The translations under genes and the position numbers were made by a program. Below, piece by piece: positions 43,188 through 51,445 of a stretch of DNA of 64,000 bases (positions are counted from its first letter, which is position 1; every line of letters starts with the position of its first letter). The DNA comes from Mannheimia glucosida (GTDB lineage Bacteria > Pseudomonadota > Gammaproteobacteria > Enterobacterales > Pasteurellaceae): NCBI RefSeq assembly GCF_046267875.1, contig NZ_CP176502.1, forward strand, positions 1,302,001 through 1,366,000. The letters are read 5' to 3'. The notes beneath the pieces are model-generated. The model was not told where the DNA came from and made no database searches. It was given only the letters and a program-made list of their open reading frames with translations.

Positions 43188-43673
43188 ATGTCAGAACAAA
43201 CTTTCCGCCAACTTACAGCATTGTTAGATTCGCACCAAGCTCGCTATCGTGTGGTAGAGCATTCTTCTGCCGGGAAATCAGAAGAAGTGGCAAAAATTCG
43301 AGGAACAGAAATCGGGCAAGGGGCGAAAGCCTTAGTTTGCAAGGTAAAAGGCAATGGGGTAAAGCAAGCTGTGCTTGCTATATTACCTGCTGATTACCAA
43401 GCGGATTTAACGAAAATTGCAGAGCATCTTGGTGGGTTAAGAGCCTCACTTGCCAGCCCGGCTGAAGTGGCAGAATTGACCGATTGTGTATTTGGGGCAA
43501 TTCCGCCGTTTAGCTTTCACCCCGATTTACTATTGGTGGCTGAGCCAAGTTTATTCGAGCGTTATGATGAATTAGCTTTCAATGCAGGCACATTGGAACG
43601 TTCGATTATTCTAAATACGGAAGATTATCAGCGGATAGTTAATCCTGTGTTGATTCAATTCGCTAAAGGCTAA
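43188..43673 (+). CDS. YbaK/ProX-type aminoacyl-tRNA deacylase domain protein
   Basis: A single-domain protein of 161 residues from the YbaK/prolyl-tRNA-synthetase-associated editing superfamily. Its members hydrolyse mischarged tRNAs such as Cys- or Ala-tRNA-Pro. Seen here are VEHSSAGKSEEVAKIRGTEIGQGAKALVCK near residues 22-50 (with Lys50 in the usual place) and FGAIPPFSF near 107. The pattern is nearer YeaK/PrdX-like members than E. coli YbaK, so the substrate is uncertain. AAGGAGA is spaced properly for the second of two adjacent ATG codons. Confidence 0.82.
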   Translation: MSEQTFRQLTALLDSHQARYRVVEHSSAGKSEEVAKIRGTEIGQGAKALVCKVKGNGVKQAVLAILPADYQADLTKIAEHLGGLRASLASPAEVAELTDCVFGAIPPFSFHPDLLLVAEPSLFERYDELAFNAGTLERSIILNTEDYQRIVNPVLIQFAKG

Positions 43674-43674
43674 C

Positions 43675-44424
43675 TTATGGGGCGAAAAACTCCACGATTT
43701 TGCCGATAGCGATATCCATTAATTTAGGGTTAGAAAAAGCGTGATCCGCTCCTTCAATCGGGAGCAGTTCAATCACGTTATTATCGGCAAACTGCTGCGA
43801 AGTGCTTAACGCGACCATTTCATCTTCCGTGCCGTGCAGAATTAACATTTGCTCGGCATAATCCAAATAATCGTTTTGGGTAATATCGGTTAGCTCATCA
43901 AAAAAGGCTTGGCTGATTTTCATCTGGCGATCAAACCCCCACAAAATTTCTCGCCCTTTGGCAAGTTTTTGCCGTTCATCTTCTGACAAGCGGTTCATTA
44001 ACGAATGGTAGATTTGCACTGCCGGTGCCCGCAATGCAATTTTCCGAAACGGATTGCCTTTTTCCGCCAGATATTTCAAGGTTAAATAGCCACCAAAACT
44101 GGTGCCGTAAGCATACAGATTTTTAGCATTCAGGTTGGTTTTGGCATAATCAATCACCAGTTGCAGATAAATAATGGATTCCTCAACCGAGAGTTTTTTA
44201 CGGGCATCATTACCGTGGCAAGGGAAATCAAAGGCAAGGGCAGCGTAGCCTTTATATTTTGAGCTAAGGCGTTCCCCAAATTTGGTATTCGATTTCAGAT
44301 CTTTAGACGAACCAAAGCCGTGCAACACAATCACTACATTCTCGATCTGCTGCAATTCTTTTTCATAAAACAGTTTACAGCGAATGCTGAGACCCTGTTC
44401 ATTAATCTCAAAGCGTTTTTCCAT
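43675..44424 (-). CDS. Alpha/beta hydrolase
   Basis: A cytosolic serine hydrolase of 249 residues. The oxyanion strand is VIVLHGFGSSKD near residue 30. The nucleophile elbow is YGTSFGGYL near 104. The acid is in ILHGTEDEMV near 194 and the histidine is in GADHAF near 223, giving a complete catalytic triad. It resembles acyl-hydrolases of the carboxylesterase/dienelactone-hydrolase kind; the substrate is unknown. An in-frame start 18 codons upstream exists but lies in an uptake-signal hairpin, and neither start has a clear ribosome site. It overlaps nothing and is convergent with the YbaK-type gene, 1 base away. Confidence 0.85.
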   Translation of the reverse strand: MEKRFEINEQGLSIRCKLFYEKELQQIENVVIVLHGFGSSKDLKSNTKFGERLSSKYKGYAALAFDFPCHGNDARKKLSVEESIIYLQLVIDYAKTNLNAKNLYAYGTSFGGYLTLKYLAEKGNPFRKIALRAPAVQIYHSLMNRLSEDERQKLAKGREILWGFDRQMKISQAFFDELTDITQNDYLDYAEQMLILHGTEDEMVALSTSQQFADNNVIELLPIEGADHAFSNPKLMDIAIGKIVEFFAP

Positions 44425-44474
44425 TTTACTAAGTATTGAAATTGAAGATGACAAAATTTTAGCACTATTTGAGT

Positions 44475-44532
44475 GCAAGCGGTCGGATCTCTCACAAAAT
44501 TTGCAAATTTTCCGCTAAATTTAACCGCTTGT
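44475..44532. repeat. Inverted uptake-signal pair in a divergent promoter region
   Basis: GCAAGCGGT (44475) and ACCGCTTGT (44524) are inverted around an AT-rich loop, between the divergent hydrolase and EamA genes. Unlike the other paired signals, it follows no gene end, so it cannot be a simple terminator. Confidence 0.65.
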
Positions 44533-44593
44533 ACTAGCCAAAATTTAAGCATATTTATAGAATACAGCCTTCGTTTTTAAAAGGAGAAATGAA

Positions 44594-45457
44594 ATGTTAC
44601 AACTTATTTTAGCGATTTTATGTAGCGTGACTGTTGGCGTGTTAATTAAATTCGCCCGCCAAAAAGGTATTCGGATTGACCAAAGTATTGCGGTGAACTA
44701 TATCGTCACCACCACGATGACTTTTTTATTACTGAAGCCGGATTACCAAGGGCAGTCGATTACCGATATTATCGCTAATAATCCGACTTCTTACATTTTT
44801 GTGATTTTAAGCATCACATTACCGACTATTTTTTTAGTGCAAGCAAAAGCTTTAGAGTTTGCCGGTATTATCCGAACCGATGCAGCACAACGCTTATCAC
44901 TGTTCCTGCCGATTTTGGCGGCATTCACCATTTTTGGTGAGCAGGTCACTCAAAACAAATTAATTGCTCTGTTATTAGCTTTTGTGGCACTCGGTTGCTT
45001 ATTATGGAAAGGCAATCAGGGAATGGAAAAAGGCGGGAAAATTGCGATTATCAGCCTCGCTCTGGTTTGGGTCGGCTATGGTGTGAATGATATTTTATTT
45101 AAACAGATTGCCAAATCAGGTTCGGCCTTCCCGGTTACGCTTTCGATTGCCTTTATCGGTGCAGGTTGTTTTATGTTTATCTATTTGCTGCTAAAACGTA
45201 CTCAATGGCACGTTCCAAGTGTCTTAACCGGCTTGTTATTAGGTGTACTCAACTTCGGCAATATTCTGTTCTATATTCAAGCTCACCAAGCAATGAAAGA
45301 TGATCCAACCTTAGTGTTTACGGGAATGAACTTAGGGGTAATTTGCTTAGGCACTTTCGTAGGGGCATTCTTCTTTAAAGAGAAAATCCACAAAGTGAAC
45401 TACTTAGGCGTAGCGATTGCGATTGTGGCGATTATTTGCTTGTTTTACTGGCGGTAA
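44594..45457 (+). CDS. EamA/DMT-superfamily transporter
   Basis: An inner-membrane protein of 287 residues with about ten membrane spans arranged as two EamA repeats. The first half runs to about LLLAFVALGCLLWKG, and the second begins at GGKIAIISLALVWVGYGVNDILF. Members export metabolites or amino acids or take up solutes; no substrate can be named. AAGGAGAAATG provides the ribosome site. A strong terminator follows, so it is monocistronic. Confidence 0.82.
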   Translation: MLQLILAILCSVTVGVLIKFARQKGIRIDQSIAVNYIVTTTMTFLLLKPDYQGQSITDIIANNPTSYIFVILSITLPTIFLVQAKALEFAGIIRTDAAQRLSLFLPILAAFTIFGEQVTQNKLIALLLAFVALGCLLWKGNQGMEKGGKIAIISLALVWVGYGVNDILFKQIAKSGSAFPVTLSIAFIGAGCFMFIYLLLKRTQWHVPSVLTGLLLGVLNFGNILFYIQAHQAMKDDPTLVFTGMNLGVICLGTFVGAFFFKEKIHKVNYLGVAIAIVAIICLFYWR

Positions 45458-45470
45458 ATATACTTTCCAA

Positions 45471-45506
45471 AATTAAGGGCGAACATAATGTTCGCCCTTA
45501 ATTTTT
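45471..45506 (+). terminator. Terminator of EamA transporter gene
   Basis: AATTAAGGGCGAACAT (45471-45486) and ATGTTCGCCCTTAATT (45488-45503) make a 16-bp palindrome, followed by TTT. It is 13 bases downstream of the stop. Confidence 0.9.
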
Positions 45507-45580
45507 GAGCAATATAGTGTAAAATATTCGCTAAATTCGACCGCTTGTTGTACCGATTCATATTTTATAAAGGACAAAAA

Positions 45581-47143
45581 ATGAAGCTAAAAGCCTTATC
45601 TACACTTATTGCCTCTTCAATGCTATATACTCAGAGTTTTGCTGCACCGCCGGAAAAACCGGCTGAAGAGACACAGCCATTCTTTAATAAGACTGAATCG
45701 GGCTATGATTTAGTCTTTAATGATCAAAACTACCGTTTAATTGAAACGGAATTAAATGGTGAGAAGATCCAATTCCGTGCCTTTGAGCGAATAGTGTATG
45801 TAAATAATCCTGTTGAGCCTGAATATCAAACGCTCAACTTTTATGTGCCTGAAGCCTATTATAATGAGGGCGAGATCAACGGTTATAAAGCGAATACCGC
45901 CCCGATCTTCTTGCCAAATTCAGTGGGGGGCTATATGCCGGCAAAAGCGGCAAGTTATGATAGAAAAAGACGTGACGGTTCACCAAGTACGATTTTGGTG
46001 GCGTTATCTAAAGGCTATGTGGTGGCAAGTGTGGGAGCAAGAGGACGCACGCTACAAAAAGAGGGAAAATACACCGGCAAAGCACCTTCTGCTATTATTG
46101 ATTTAAAATCAGCAGTGCGGTATCTGCACGCTAATGATGAAAAAATGCCGGGCGATGCAAATAAAATTATCTCAAACGGCACCAGTGCCGGAGGAGCATT
46201 ATCTACTTTGTTAGGGGCTTCAGCTGATCATTACGACTATGAGCCTTATTTGAAAGAGGCGGGGGCATTGAATGCCAGTGACAAAATTTTTGCAGTTTCT
46301 GCTTATTGCCCAATCACCAACCTTGAAAATGCGGATATGGCGTATGAATGGCAATTTAACGGTGTAAATGAATATAGCCGAATGGATATGAGCCGATTAA
46401 ATGCAGCAGAGTTTAACGACCGCTCAAAACCAAAGCCAAAAATTGAAGGCTCGTTAAATGAGGCGGAAATTAAAGTTTCTAATGAATTGGCAGAACGCTT
46501 TCCGACTTATTTGAACAGTTTGCATTTGGTTGATGAGAAAGGCAATCCTTTAACTCTTGATCCAAAAGGCAACGGCTCGTTTAAAGATTATTTGGCTGAA
46601 GTGGTAAAAACGTCGGCAAATAAAGCCTATAGCGATTTAGCTCAAGATAGCGAAGAGCAAAAAGCCTTTCAACAAACCAGTTGGCTTTCATTTGAGAAAG
46701 GAAAAGTCAGCAGTGTGGACTGGTTTGGTTATGTGTTTTCAGATAAACGAATGAAATCTCCACCGGCGTTTGATGCGTTAAATGGAAGTTCGGGCGAGAA
46801 CAATTTATTTGGCACAGAAACGGAAAATAACCGCCATTTTACGCTTTATAGTGCAGAACGCTCTGCCAATAAAGATCTTAATTTAGCCGAATCACAAATC
46901 GTGAAACGTATGAACCCGATGCACTATTTGGATAATCCAAATGCGGCAGAGCATTGGCGGATTAGGGTGGGGACGGCAGATAGAGATACCTCGCTGGCAA
47001 TTTCGGCGATCTTAGCCATAAAACTGCAAATGGCAGGCAAGAATGTCAGCTATGAAACCCCGTGGAATGTACCCCATTCAGGTGATTATGATGTAGATGA
47101 ATTATTCCAATGGGCTGATGAGCTAGTCAAAGGCAAAAAGTAA
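45581..47143 (+). CDS. Secreted tannase/feruloyl-esterase-like alpha/beta hydrolase
   Basis: An exported esterase-like protein of 520 residues. The signal peptide MKLKALSTLIASSMLYTQSF is cut near SFA-AP. The nucleophile elbow is SNGTSAGGALS near residue 203. A candidate acid is in RVGTADRDTS near 470 and the histidine is in VPHSGDYD near 500. The order and spacing match subtype B tannases and related esterases, with a large lid between elbow and acid. The start is set by AAGGAC upstream; a 12-codon upstream extension lacks support. The substrate in an animal-associated bacterium is unclear: dietary plant galloyl or feruloyl esters are possible. Confidence 0.75.
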   Translation: MKLKALSTLIASSMLYTQSFAAPPEKPAEETQPFFNKTESGYDLVFNDQNYRLIETELNGEKIQFRAFERIVYVNNPVEPEYQTLNFYVPEAYYNEGEINGYKANTAPIFLPNSVGGYMPAKAASYDRKRRDGSPSTILVALSKGYVVASVGARGRTLQKEGKYTGKAPSAIIDLKSAVRYLHANDEKMPGDANKIISNGTSAGGALSTLLGASADHYDYEPYLKEAGALNASDKIFAVSAYCPITNLENADMAYEWQFNGVNEYSRMDMSRLNAAEFNDRSKPKPKIEGSLNEAEIKVSNELAERFPTYLNSLHLVDEKGNPLTLDPKGNGSFKDYLAEVVKTSANKAYSDLAQDSEEQKAFQQTSWLSFEKGKVSSVDWFGYVFSDKRMKSPPAFDALNGSSGENNLFGTETENNRHFTLYSAERSANKDLNLAESQIVKRMNPMHYLDNPNAAEHWRIRVGTADRDTSLAISAILAIKLQMAGKNVSYETPWNVPHSGDYDVDELFQWADELVKGKK

Positions 47144-47158
47144 AAAATAGAGTAGAAT

Positions 47159-47185
47159 AAAGCAGATCAAATGGTCTGCTTTTTG
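47159..47185 (+). terminator. Terminator between hydrolase gene and arcB
   Basis: AAAGCAGA (47159-47166) pairs with TCTGCTTT (47175-47182), extended by a G.U pair, and is followed by TTTG. It ends 13 bases before arcB. Confidence 0.8.
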
Positions 47186-47197
47186 TTTTGAGGTCGT

Positions 47198-49048
47198 ATG
47201 CAAGTTAAAAAATTTAGCCAAAAATATATTAATTGGGTATTAAAGCTAGGGCGGTTAAAAGCTTCTCTTTTAGGCTTTTTTATGGTCGCTCTTTCGGCAA
47301 TTTTAATTCAAAGTAGCTTAACCTATCTTTTTATTGGGCGAGTAGTCGTGGTGGATATTTTACGCTCCATCGCTTTTGGTTTAATTTCTGCGCCTTTTGT
47401 GCTTTATTTCTTCACGTTATTGGTGGAAAAACTTGAAATATCTCGCTTGAAATTAGAAAAAGCAGTAAGAGATTTGGAAGAACTCCGGGAACAAGATGCC
47501 TATCTTAACGCTAAATTAGAAAAAAACAGCCGCGATAAAAGCATTTTAATGGCGACCATTAGTCACGAACTTCGTACTCCCCTTAATGGAATTATCGGCT
47601 TGAGCCAAATTTTGCTAGATGATAAAACCACCGAAAAACAGCAAGAATATTTAAAAACTATCAATATGAGTGCCACTGCATTGGCTCATATTTTTGGCGA
47701 TATTATTGATTTAGAAAAAATTGATAGTAGCCGAATTGAATTGGTAAGAAAAGAGGTGGAATTTGAACAACTCATTCACGATATTGCTAATTTTGGGCAT
47801 TTTATGGCGGGCAATAAGCAGATTAATTTTGAAGTGAAGTATCCGCCTGATTTGCCGAAGTATATCTATATTGACCACGCACGCTTGAGCCAAATTTTAT
47901 GGAATTTGATCAGCAATGCGGTGAAATTTACCCCTGCAAGCGGTCGAATTTTGCTGGAAATTTACCAATTAGATAAAGAACAGTTTAGCTTTGCGGTGAC
48001 GGATTCAGGCATCGGTATTCCGGAAAAAGATCAACGCAAAATTTTTGATATGTTCTACCAAGCGGAAAACTCTAAAGAGAAAAAAGCGCAAGGTAGCGGG
48101 ATTGGCTTATCGGTCTCGAAACGCATTGCGAAGCTAATGGGCGGTGATTTGGTGGTGGCAAGCCAAGAAAATCAAGGCTCAACTTTTACCCTCACTGTGC
48201 AGGCGGAAAGCACGGAAACCAAGCCGATATTTGCTATTCAGCAACATTCCCTTAAGGTGCTATTGGTAGAAGACATCGAAATGAATGTGGTGGTTGCTCG
48301 AGCAATGTTGGAAAAAATTGGTTGTGAGGTTGATGTGGCAATGAGTGGTGAAGAAACGTACCAACATTTTGCACAGAACAGCTATGATCTGATTTTACTT
48401 GATATTCAACTGCCCGACACCACCGGCTTTGAGATTGCTCAGCAATTAAGAAGGCAATATGAAAACGAGGAAATTGACTATTTACCGTTGTTGGTTGCTT
48501 TGACTGCGAATGTGATTCAAAGCCGACAAGAATACCAAGCACAAGGTATGGACGATGTTCTACACAAACCGCTCTCTTTAGATGAATTAATGCGTTGTTT
48601 AAATCAGTATTTTGGCGATAATTTTTTGCAAAAAAATGAAGAAAAACAACCGCTTGTAGAGAGCGGTTCTGAAAATTTACCTTATAGCATCACAATTCTT
48701 AATGAATTGATTGGGGTAATGGGGAAAGAGAATGTGCTTGCCAATATGGATTTATTTGCTGATTTAATGCCCACTTATTTGGCAAATTTACAGCGTTATT
48801 TAAGCGATTGGCAAACCACAAATTCGGCGGAAAGCCGTAAATTAACGGCAGATGAGGCTCATAAGATTAAGGGAGCATTAGCATCAGTCGGATTACATCA
48901 GCTACAACAAACTGCTCAGCTTGCTCAATCCGATAACGGCGAGCAGTGGGAGCAAAATATTGCACACTGGGTGGAAATGATTTATTCCAAATGGCAGATG
49001 GATTTACAATTAGCTAAGGAATATGTTAGAAGCAAGGGGGACATTTAG
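47198..49048 (+). CDS. arcB: Hybrid sensor kinase ArcB (anoxic redox control)
   Basis: Senses the quinone redox state and phosphorylates ArcA through a His-Asp-His relay. Two membrane spans lie near residues 22-48 and 54-76. A short leucine-rich coiled coil (about 80-110) leads to H1 in MATISHELRTPL with His123. The ATPase boxes LWNLISNAVKF, DSGIGIP and GSGIGLSVSKR follow. The receiver has LLDIQLPD with the phosphoacceptor Asp near 400, and the HPt domain has DEAHKIKGALASVG near 560. The 616-residue length, with no PAS domain, fits the H. influenzae type rather than E. coli (778). Confidence 0.95.
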   Translation: MQVKKFSQKYINWVLKLGRLKASLLGFFMVALSAILIQSSLTYLFIGRVVVVDILRSIAFGLISAPFVLYFFTLLVEKLEISRLKLEKAVRDLEELREQDAYLNAKLEKNSRDKSILMATISHELRTPLNGIIGLSQILLDDKTTEKQQEYLKTINMSATALAHIFGDIIDLEKIDSSRIELVRKEVEFEQLIHDIANFGHFMAGNKQINFEVKYPPDLPKYIYIDHARLSQILWNLISNAVKFTPASGRILLEIYQLDKEQFSFAVTDSGIGIPEKDQRKIFDMFYQAENSKEKKAQGSGIGLSVSKRIAKLMGGDLVVASQENQGSTFTLTVQAESTETKPIFAIQQHSLKVLLVEDIEMNVVVARAMLEKIGCEVDVAMSGEETYQHFAQNSYDLILLDIQLPDTTGFEIAQQLRRQYENEEIDYLPLLVALTANVIQSRQEYQAQGMDDVLHKPLSLDELMRCLNQYFGDNFLQKNEEKQPLVESGSENLPYSITILNELIGVMGKENVLANMDLFADLMPTYLANLQRYLSDWQTTNSAESRKLTADEAHKIKGALASVGLHQLQQTAQLAQSDNGEQWEQNIAHWVEMIYSKWQMDLQLAKEYVRSKGDI

Positions 49049-49065
49049 TAAATTTGAAATGTTAC

Positions 49066-49134
49066 GATGGCGCAAGCGTCCACGCTTGTGCCAAATTTTA
49101 AGATCTAAGCACAAGCGTGGACGCTTGCGCTATC
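49066..49134. repeat. Dispersed palindromic repeat, copy 2
   Basis: The left arm is GATGGCGCAAGCGTCCACGC plus TTGTGCC, and the right arm is its reverse complement ending in GTGGACGCTTGCGCTATC. The arms match copy 1 at 17562-17627 almost exactly, but the AT-rich centres differ. It lies between convergent arcB and ogt and could serve as their terminator. Confidence 0.9.
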
Positions 49135-49143
49135 AAAACGTAT

Positions 49144-49698
49144 TTACCATTTCTTAGTTTTCGGTTTTACAAATTCAATGCCTTTATCTTTATAGGCAAT
49201 GCCTTCAAGCTGTAATAGAAAACGTTTATTCGGCAAGCCACCACCGAATCCGGTTAAGGCTTGATTTTTCCCTAATACTCGATGGCAAGGCACTAAAATC
49301 GAAATCGGATTTCGCCCAACCGCACCGCCGACGGCTCGCATTGCACTTGGTTTGCCTAATTGGGTGGCAATTTCGCCATAGGTTGTGGTTTGCCCGTAAG
49401 GAATTTCACGCAAAATTTTCCAAACTGATTGCTGGAATGGTGTGCCTTGCGGAGCAAGAAAATCCAACTGCTGAAAATCTAATAGCTCGCCGGCAAAATA
49501 GCGGTCTAAAATCTCTTTGGTTTTGCAAAAAATTTCTAAAATCTGACCGCTTGCAACTTGAGCAGAAAGAAAATTATCAAGCGAGGTGGTTTGTTGCTCT
49601 TGCCCTAGCTCAATGTAAATTAAGCCTTTTTCTGTGACTAAAAGCAATAATTGCCCGATGGGGCTAGGGTAGTAATCGTAGTAAATTTGAAATTTCAT
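49144..49698 (-). CDS. ogt: Methylated-DNA-[protein]-cysteine S-methyltransferase
   Basis: A suicide repair protein that transfers alkyl groups from O6-alkylguanine (and O4-alkylthymine) to its own cysteine. The acceptor site is ILVPCHRVLG near residue 145. The helix-turn-helix has Arg finger region YGEIATQLGKPSAMRAVGGA near 113-132. The length is 184 residues. The fadL terminator lies between it and the upstream fadL gene on the same strand, so it is probably transcribed on its own. Confidence 0.94.
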   Translation of the reverse strand: MKFQIYYDYYPSPIGQLLLLVTEKGLIYIELGQEQQTTSLDNFLSAQVASGQILEIFCKTKEILDRYFAGELLDFQQLDFLAPQGTPFQQSVWKILREIPYGQTTTYGEIATQLGKPSAMRAVGGAVGRNPISILVPCHRVLGKNQALTGFGGGLPNKRFLLQLEGIAYKDKGIEFVKPKTKKW

Positions 49699-49715
49699 TT
49701 TTTTATGCCAATAAA

Positions 49716-49745
49716 AAAGAGGTGTAATTGATTTTACACCTCTTT
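49716..49745 (-). terminator. fadL terminator
   Basis: AAAGAGGTGTAA (49716-49727) and TTACACCTCTTT (49734-49745) form a 12-bp stem. Read on the minus strand it is followed by TTTTTTAT. It starts 18 bases past the fadL stop. Confidence 0.92.
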
Positions 49746-49763
49746 AAACCTTAATTCATCAAA

Positions 49764-51080
49764 TTAGAATTTGTAGTTTACGTTTAAACCGTAAAGGTTA
49801 GCACGTGATTTCACGTTAAATACTGCATTTCCTTCTTTAAATTGGTTTTTTGAACCTCTTAAATGCGAGTAACCTAAATCTGCTGAAAGATTTGGGGTGA
49901 AGCGATAGGTTGCGCCTAGGCTATACCAAGTACGATCAGTGTCTGGAATAGAAATTGACGGACTGGTTACACTTGCAGTTTCATCATAGGCAATGCCGGT
50001 ACGCAATGTTAAGGATTCGTTTACATCATAAGAGAAACCTAATGCAACACGAGAAGAGTCGCTGTAGTTTTCTTCTTTATTTAATAAAACATTACCGGAT
50101 TCACCATAAGCGGTTAAAGCTTTGAATTTTTCCCATTCTGTACGTTTATAGCTATATTGCATTGCTAATTTGTCGGTTAGTTTGTGATAACCTGAAATTT
50201 CCCAGTAAGCCGGTAGATGTAGCGTTAAGCGACCCGGGATTTCTTGTCCGCCGGTTGCTTGGCTCATTGGTGATTGAGCTGCAATAGCTGGGTTTGCTAA
50301 CAAAGCGTTAAATGCGGTTGGGAACCCATTTGAGTATTGGCCTTTAAATTTCACATTAACTGCAGAGTGATAAGCAACACCTAAACGGTTTCTTTCATTG
50401 ATCTCATACATTAAACCAGCATTCCAGCCTAAGCTCCATTCATCGCCTTTAACACGGGCAATTTCAGTATTATTTTGCATTTGAGCTAGTGAGGCGGCAG
50501 CTGTAGGCAATCTGCTTGCTAATACTTTACCGCCAATACCTAGATGGCGAATAAATTCCGCTTCAGAGTAAAGTACATTTAAGCCCGCACCAGCACTAAA
50601 ACCGTAGCCTAAATTATAAGCACCGCTTAAGTTAAAGTTGATGACTTTTAATTCGGTATTACCGCCGTACATACCTGCATTGAAATCAGGATCAAAGTGT
50701 GACTTCATACCATAGTTTACATTTACGCCACCACCAATTGCAAAGCGGTCATTGATAGGTGAAACAATATATAAATTCGGGACTAAAGCAGTTGGAATAA
50801 TATTCTTTTGAGATGCTTTATAAGGGCCTAAGTTGCCATCAACATTAACATCAGCATTAACCACAACACCACCAGCAGAAATTTCAGTTTGTTTAAATAA
50901 TGTCATCAATGCCGGATTGCTTGCCACCACAGAAGCGTTATCGGCAACTGCAGCATTACCTGCATAGGCCATTCCTAAGCCTGAAGTTGAAACTTCTGCC
51001 AATTGGAATGCAGCAGCTGATGCCCCTGCTGAACTAAGTGTAATCACTGAAGCAAGTAATGTTTTTGAAAAGTTTTTCAT
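49764..51080 (-). CDS. fadL: Outer-membrane long-chain fatty acid porin, FadL/OmpP1 family
   Basis: A 14-strand beta-barrel that admits fatty acids through a lateral opening. The signal peptide MKNFSKTLLASVITLSSAGA is cut near ASA-AA. The N-terminal hatch AAFQLAEVSTSGLGMAYAG and the NPA motif (SNPALMTLF) are typical. It ends in Phe (LNVNYKF), the BAM recognition signal. The length is 438 residues. It pairs functionally with fadD at 11-13 kb. A candidate FadR operator lies about 137 bases upstream. Confidence 0.93.
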   Translation of the reverse strand: MKNFSKTLLASVITLSSAGASAAAFQLAEVSTSGLGMAYAGNAAVADNASVVASNPALMTLFKQTEISAGGVVVNADVNVDGNLGPYKASQKNIIPTALVPNLYIVSPINDRFAIGGGVNVNYGMKSHFDPDFNAGMYGGNTELKVINFNLSGAYNLGYGFSAGAGLNVLYSEAEFIRHLGIGGKVLASRLPTAAASLAQMQNNTEIARVKGDEWSLGWNAGLMYEINERNRLGVAYHSAVNVKFKGQYSNGFPTAFNALLANPAIAAQSPMSQATGGQEIPGRLTLHLPAYWEISGYHKLTDKLAMQYSYKRTEWEKFKALTAYGESGNVLLNKEENYSDSSRVALGFSYDVNESLTLRTGIAYDETASVTSPSISIPDTDRTWYSLGATYRFTPNLSADLGYSHLRGSKNQFKEGNAVFNVKSRANLYGLNVNYKF

Positions 51081-51216
51081 AGTAAGTCTCTTAAATTTAT
51101 GAAAAGGAAAGAATTGTAATTTGAATAAATAAAATGATGTATTGTTAATATTTAATATAACAGGCGGATTTTACGGGGCTAAATTTACTCTATCAATTAA
51201 ATTTTTATAAAAAAAC

Positions 51217-51233
51217 ATCTGTTCCGATCAGTT
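51217..51233 (-). promoter_or_regulatory. Candidate FadR operator upstream of fadL
   Basis: ATCTGTTCCGATCAGTT agrees at 13 of 17 positions with the E. coli fadBA operator ATCTGGTACGACCAGAT as I recall it. The conserved ATCTG, CGA and CAG blocks are intact. Its place upstream of a fatty-acid porin gene supports the call. FadR itself is not in this window. Confidence 0.6.
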
Positions 51234-51365
51234 GAACGCAAAATTGCGTAAATTATCGACTTATTTTGACTTTCTTTTGGTTTTTTAGTGTATTTTTCCG
51301 TATAATTAGCTCGGACATTTAGGGTATTTTTAATATATAAAACCTTTCACACTAATTAGTTCTAA

Positions 51366-51390
51366 ATGATTGACTAAATTAGTGGGGTAT
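51366..51390 (+). promoter_or_regulatory. IscR type 1 binding site upstream of iscR
   Basis: ATGATTGACTAAATTAGTGG plus GGTAT fits the 25-base type 1 consensus ATASYYGACTRWWWYAGTCR-RSTAT at 22 positions. It lies 55 bases before the iscR start and overlaps a possible TTGACT -35. This is the arrangement for autorepression by [2Fe-2S]-IscR. A weaker ACTAATTAGT palindrome lies just upstream (51351-51360). Confidence 0.8.
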
Positions 51391-51445
51391 ATCAAAATTT
51401 AACAACTTCCCCAGATGATTTTCTGGGAAATTCACGAGGAGATTT

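Larger units (their letters stand above)
51081..51445. other. Divergent regulatory gap fadL / iscR
   Basis: An AT-rich 365-base gap. It holds a candidate FadR operator toward fadL and an IscR-type site toward iscR. A small imperfect hairpin (TTCCCCAG at 51407 with CTGGGAA at 51423) precedes the iscR ribosome site. I see no gene or structured RNA beyond these. Confidence 0.5.
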
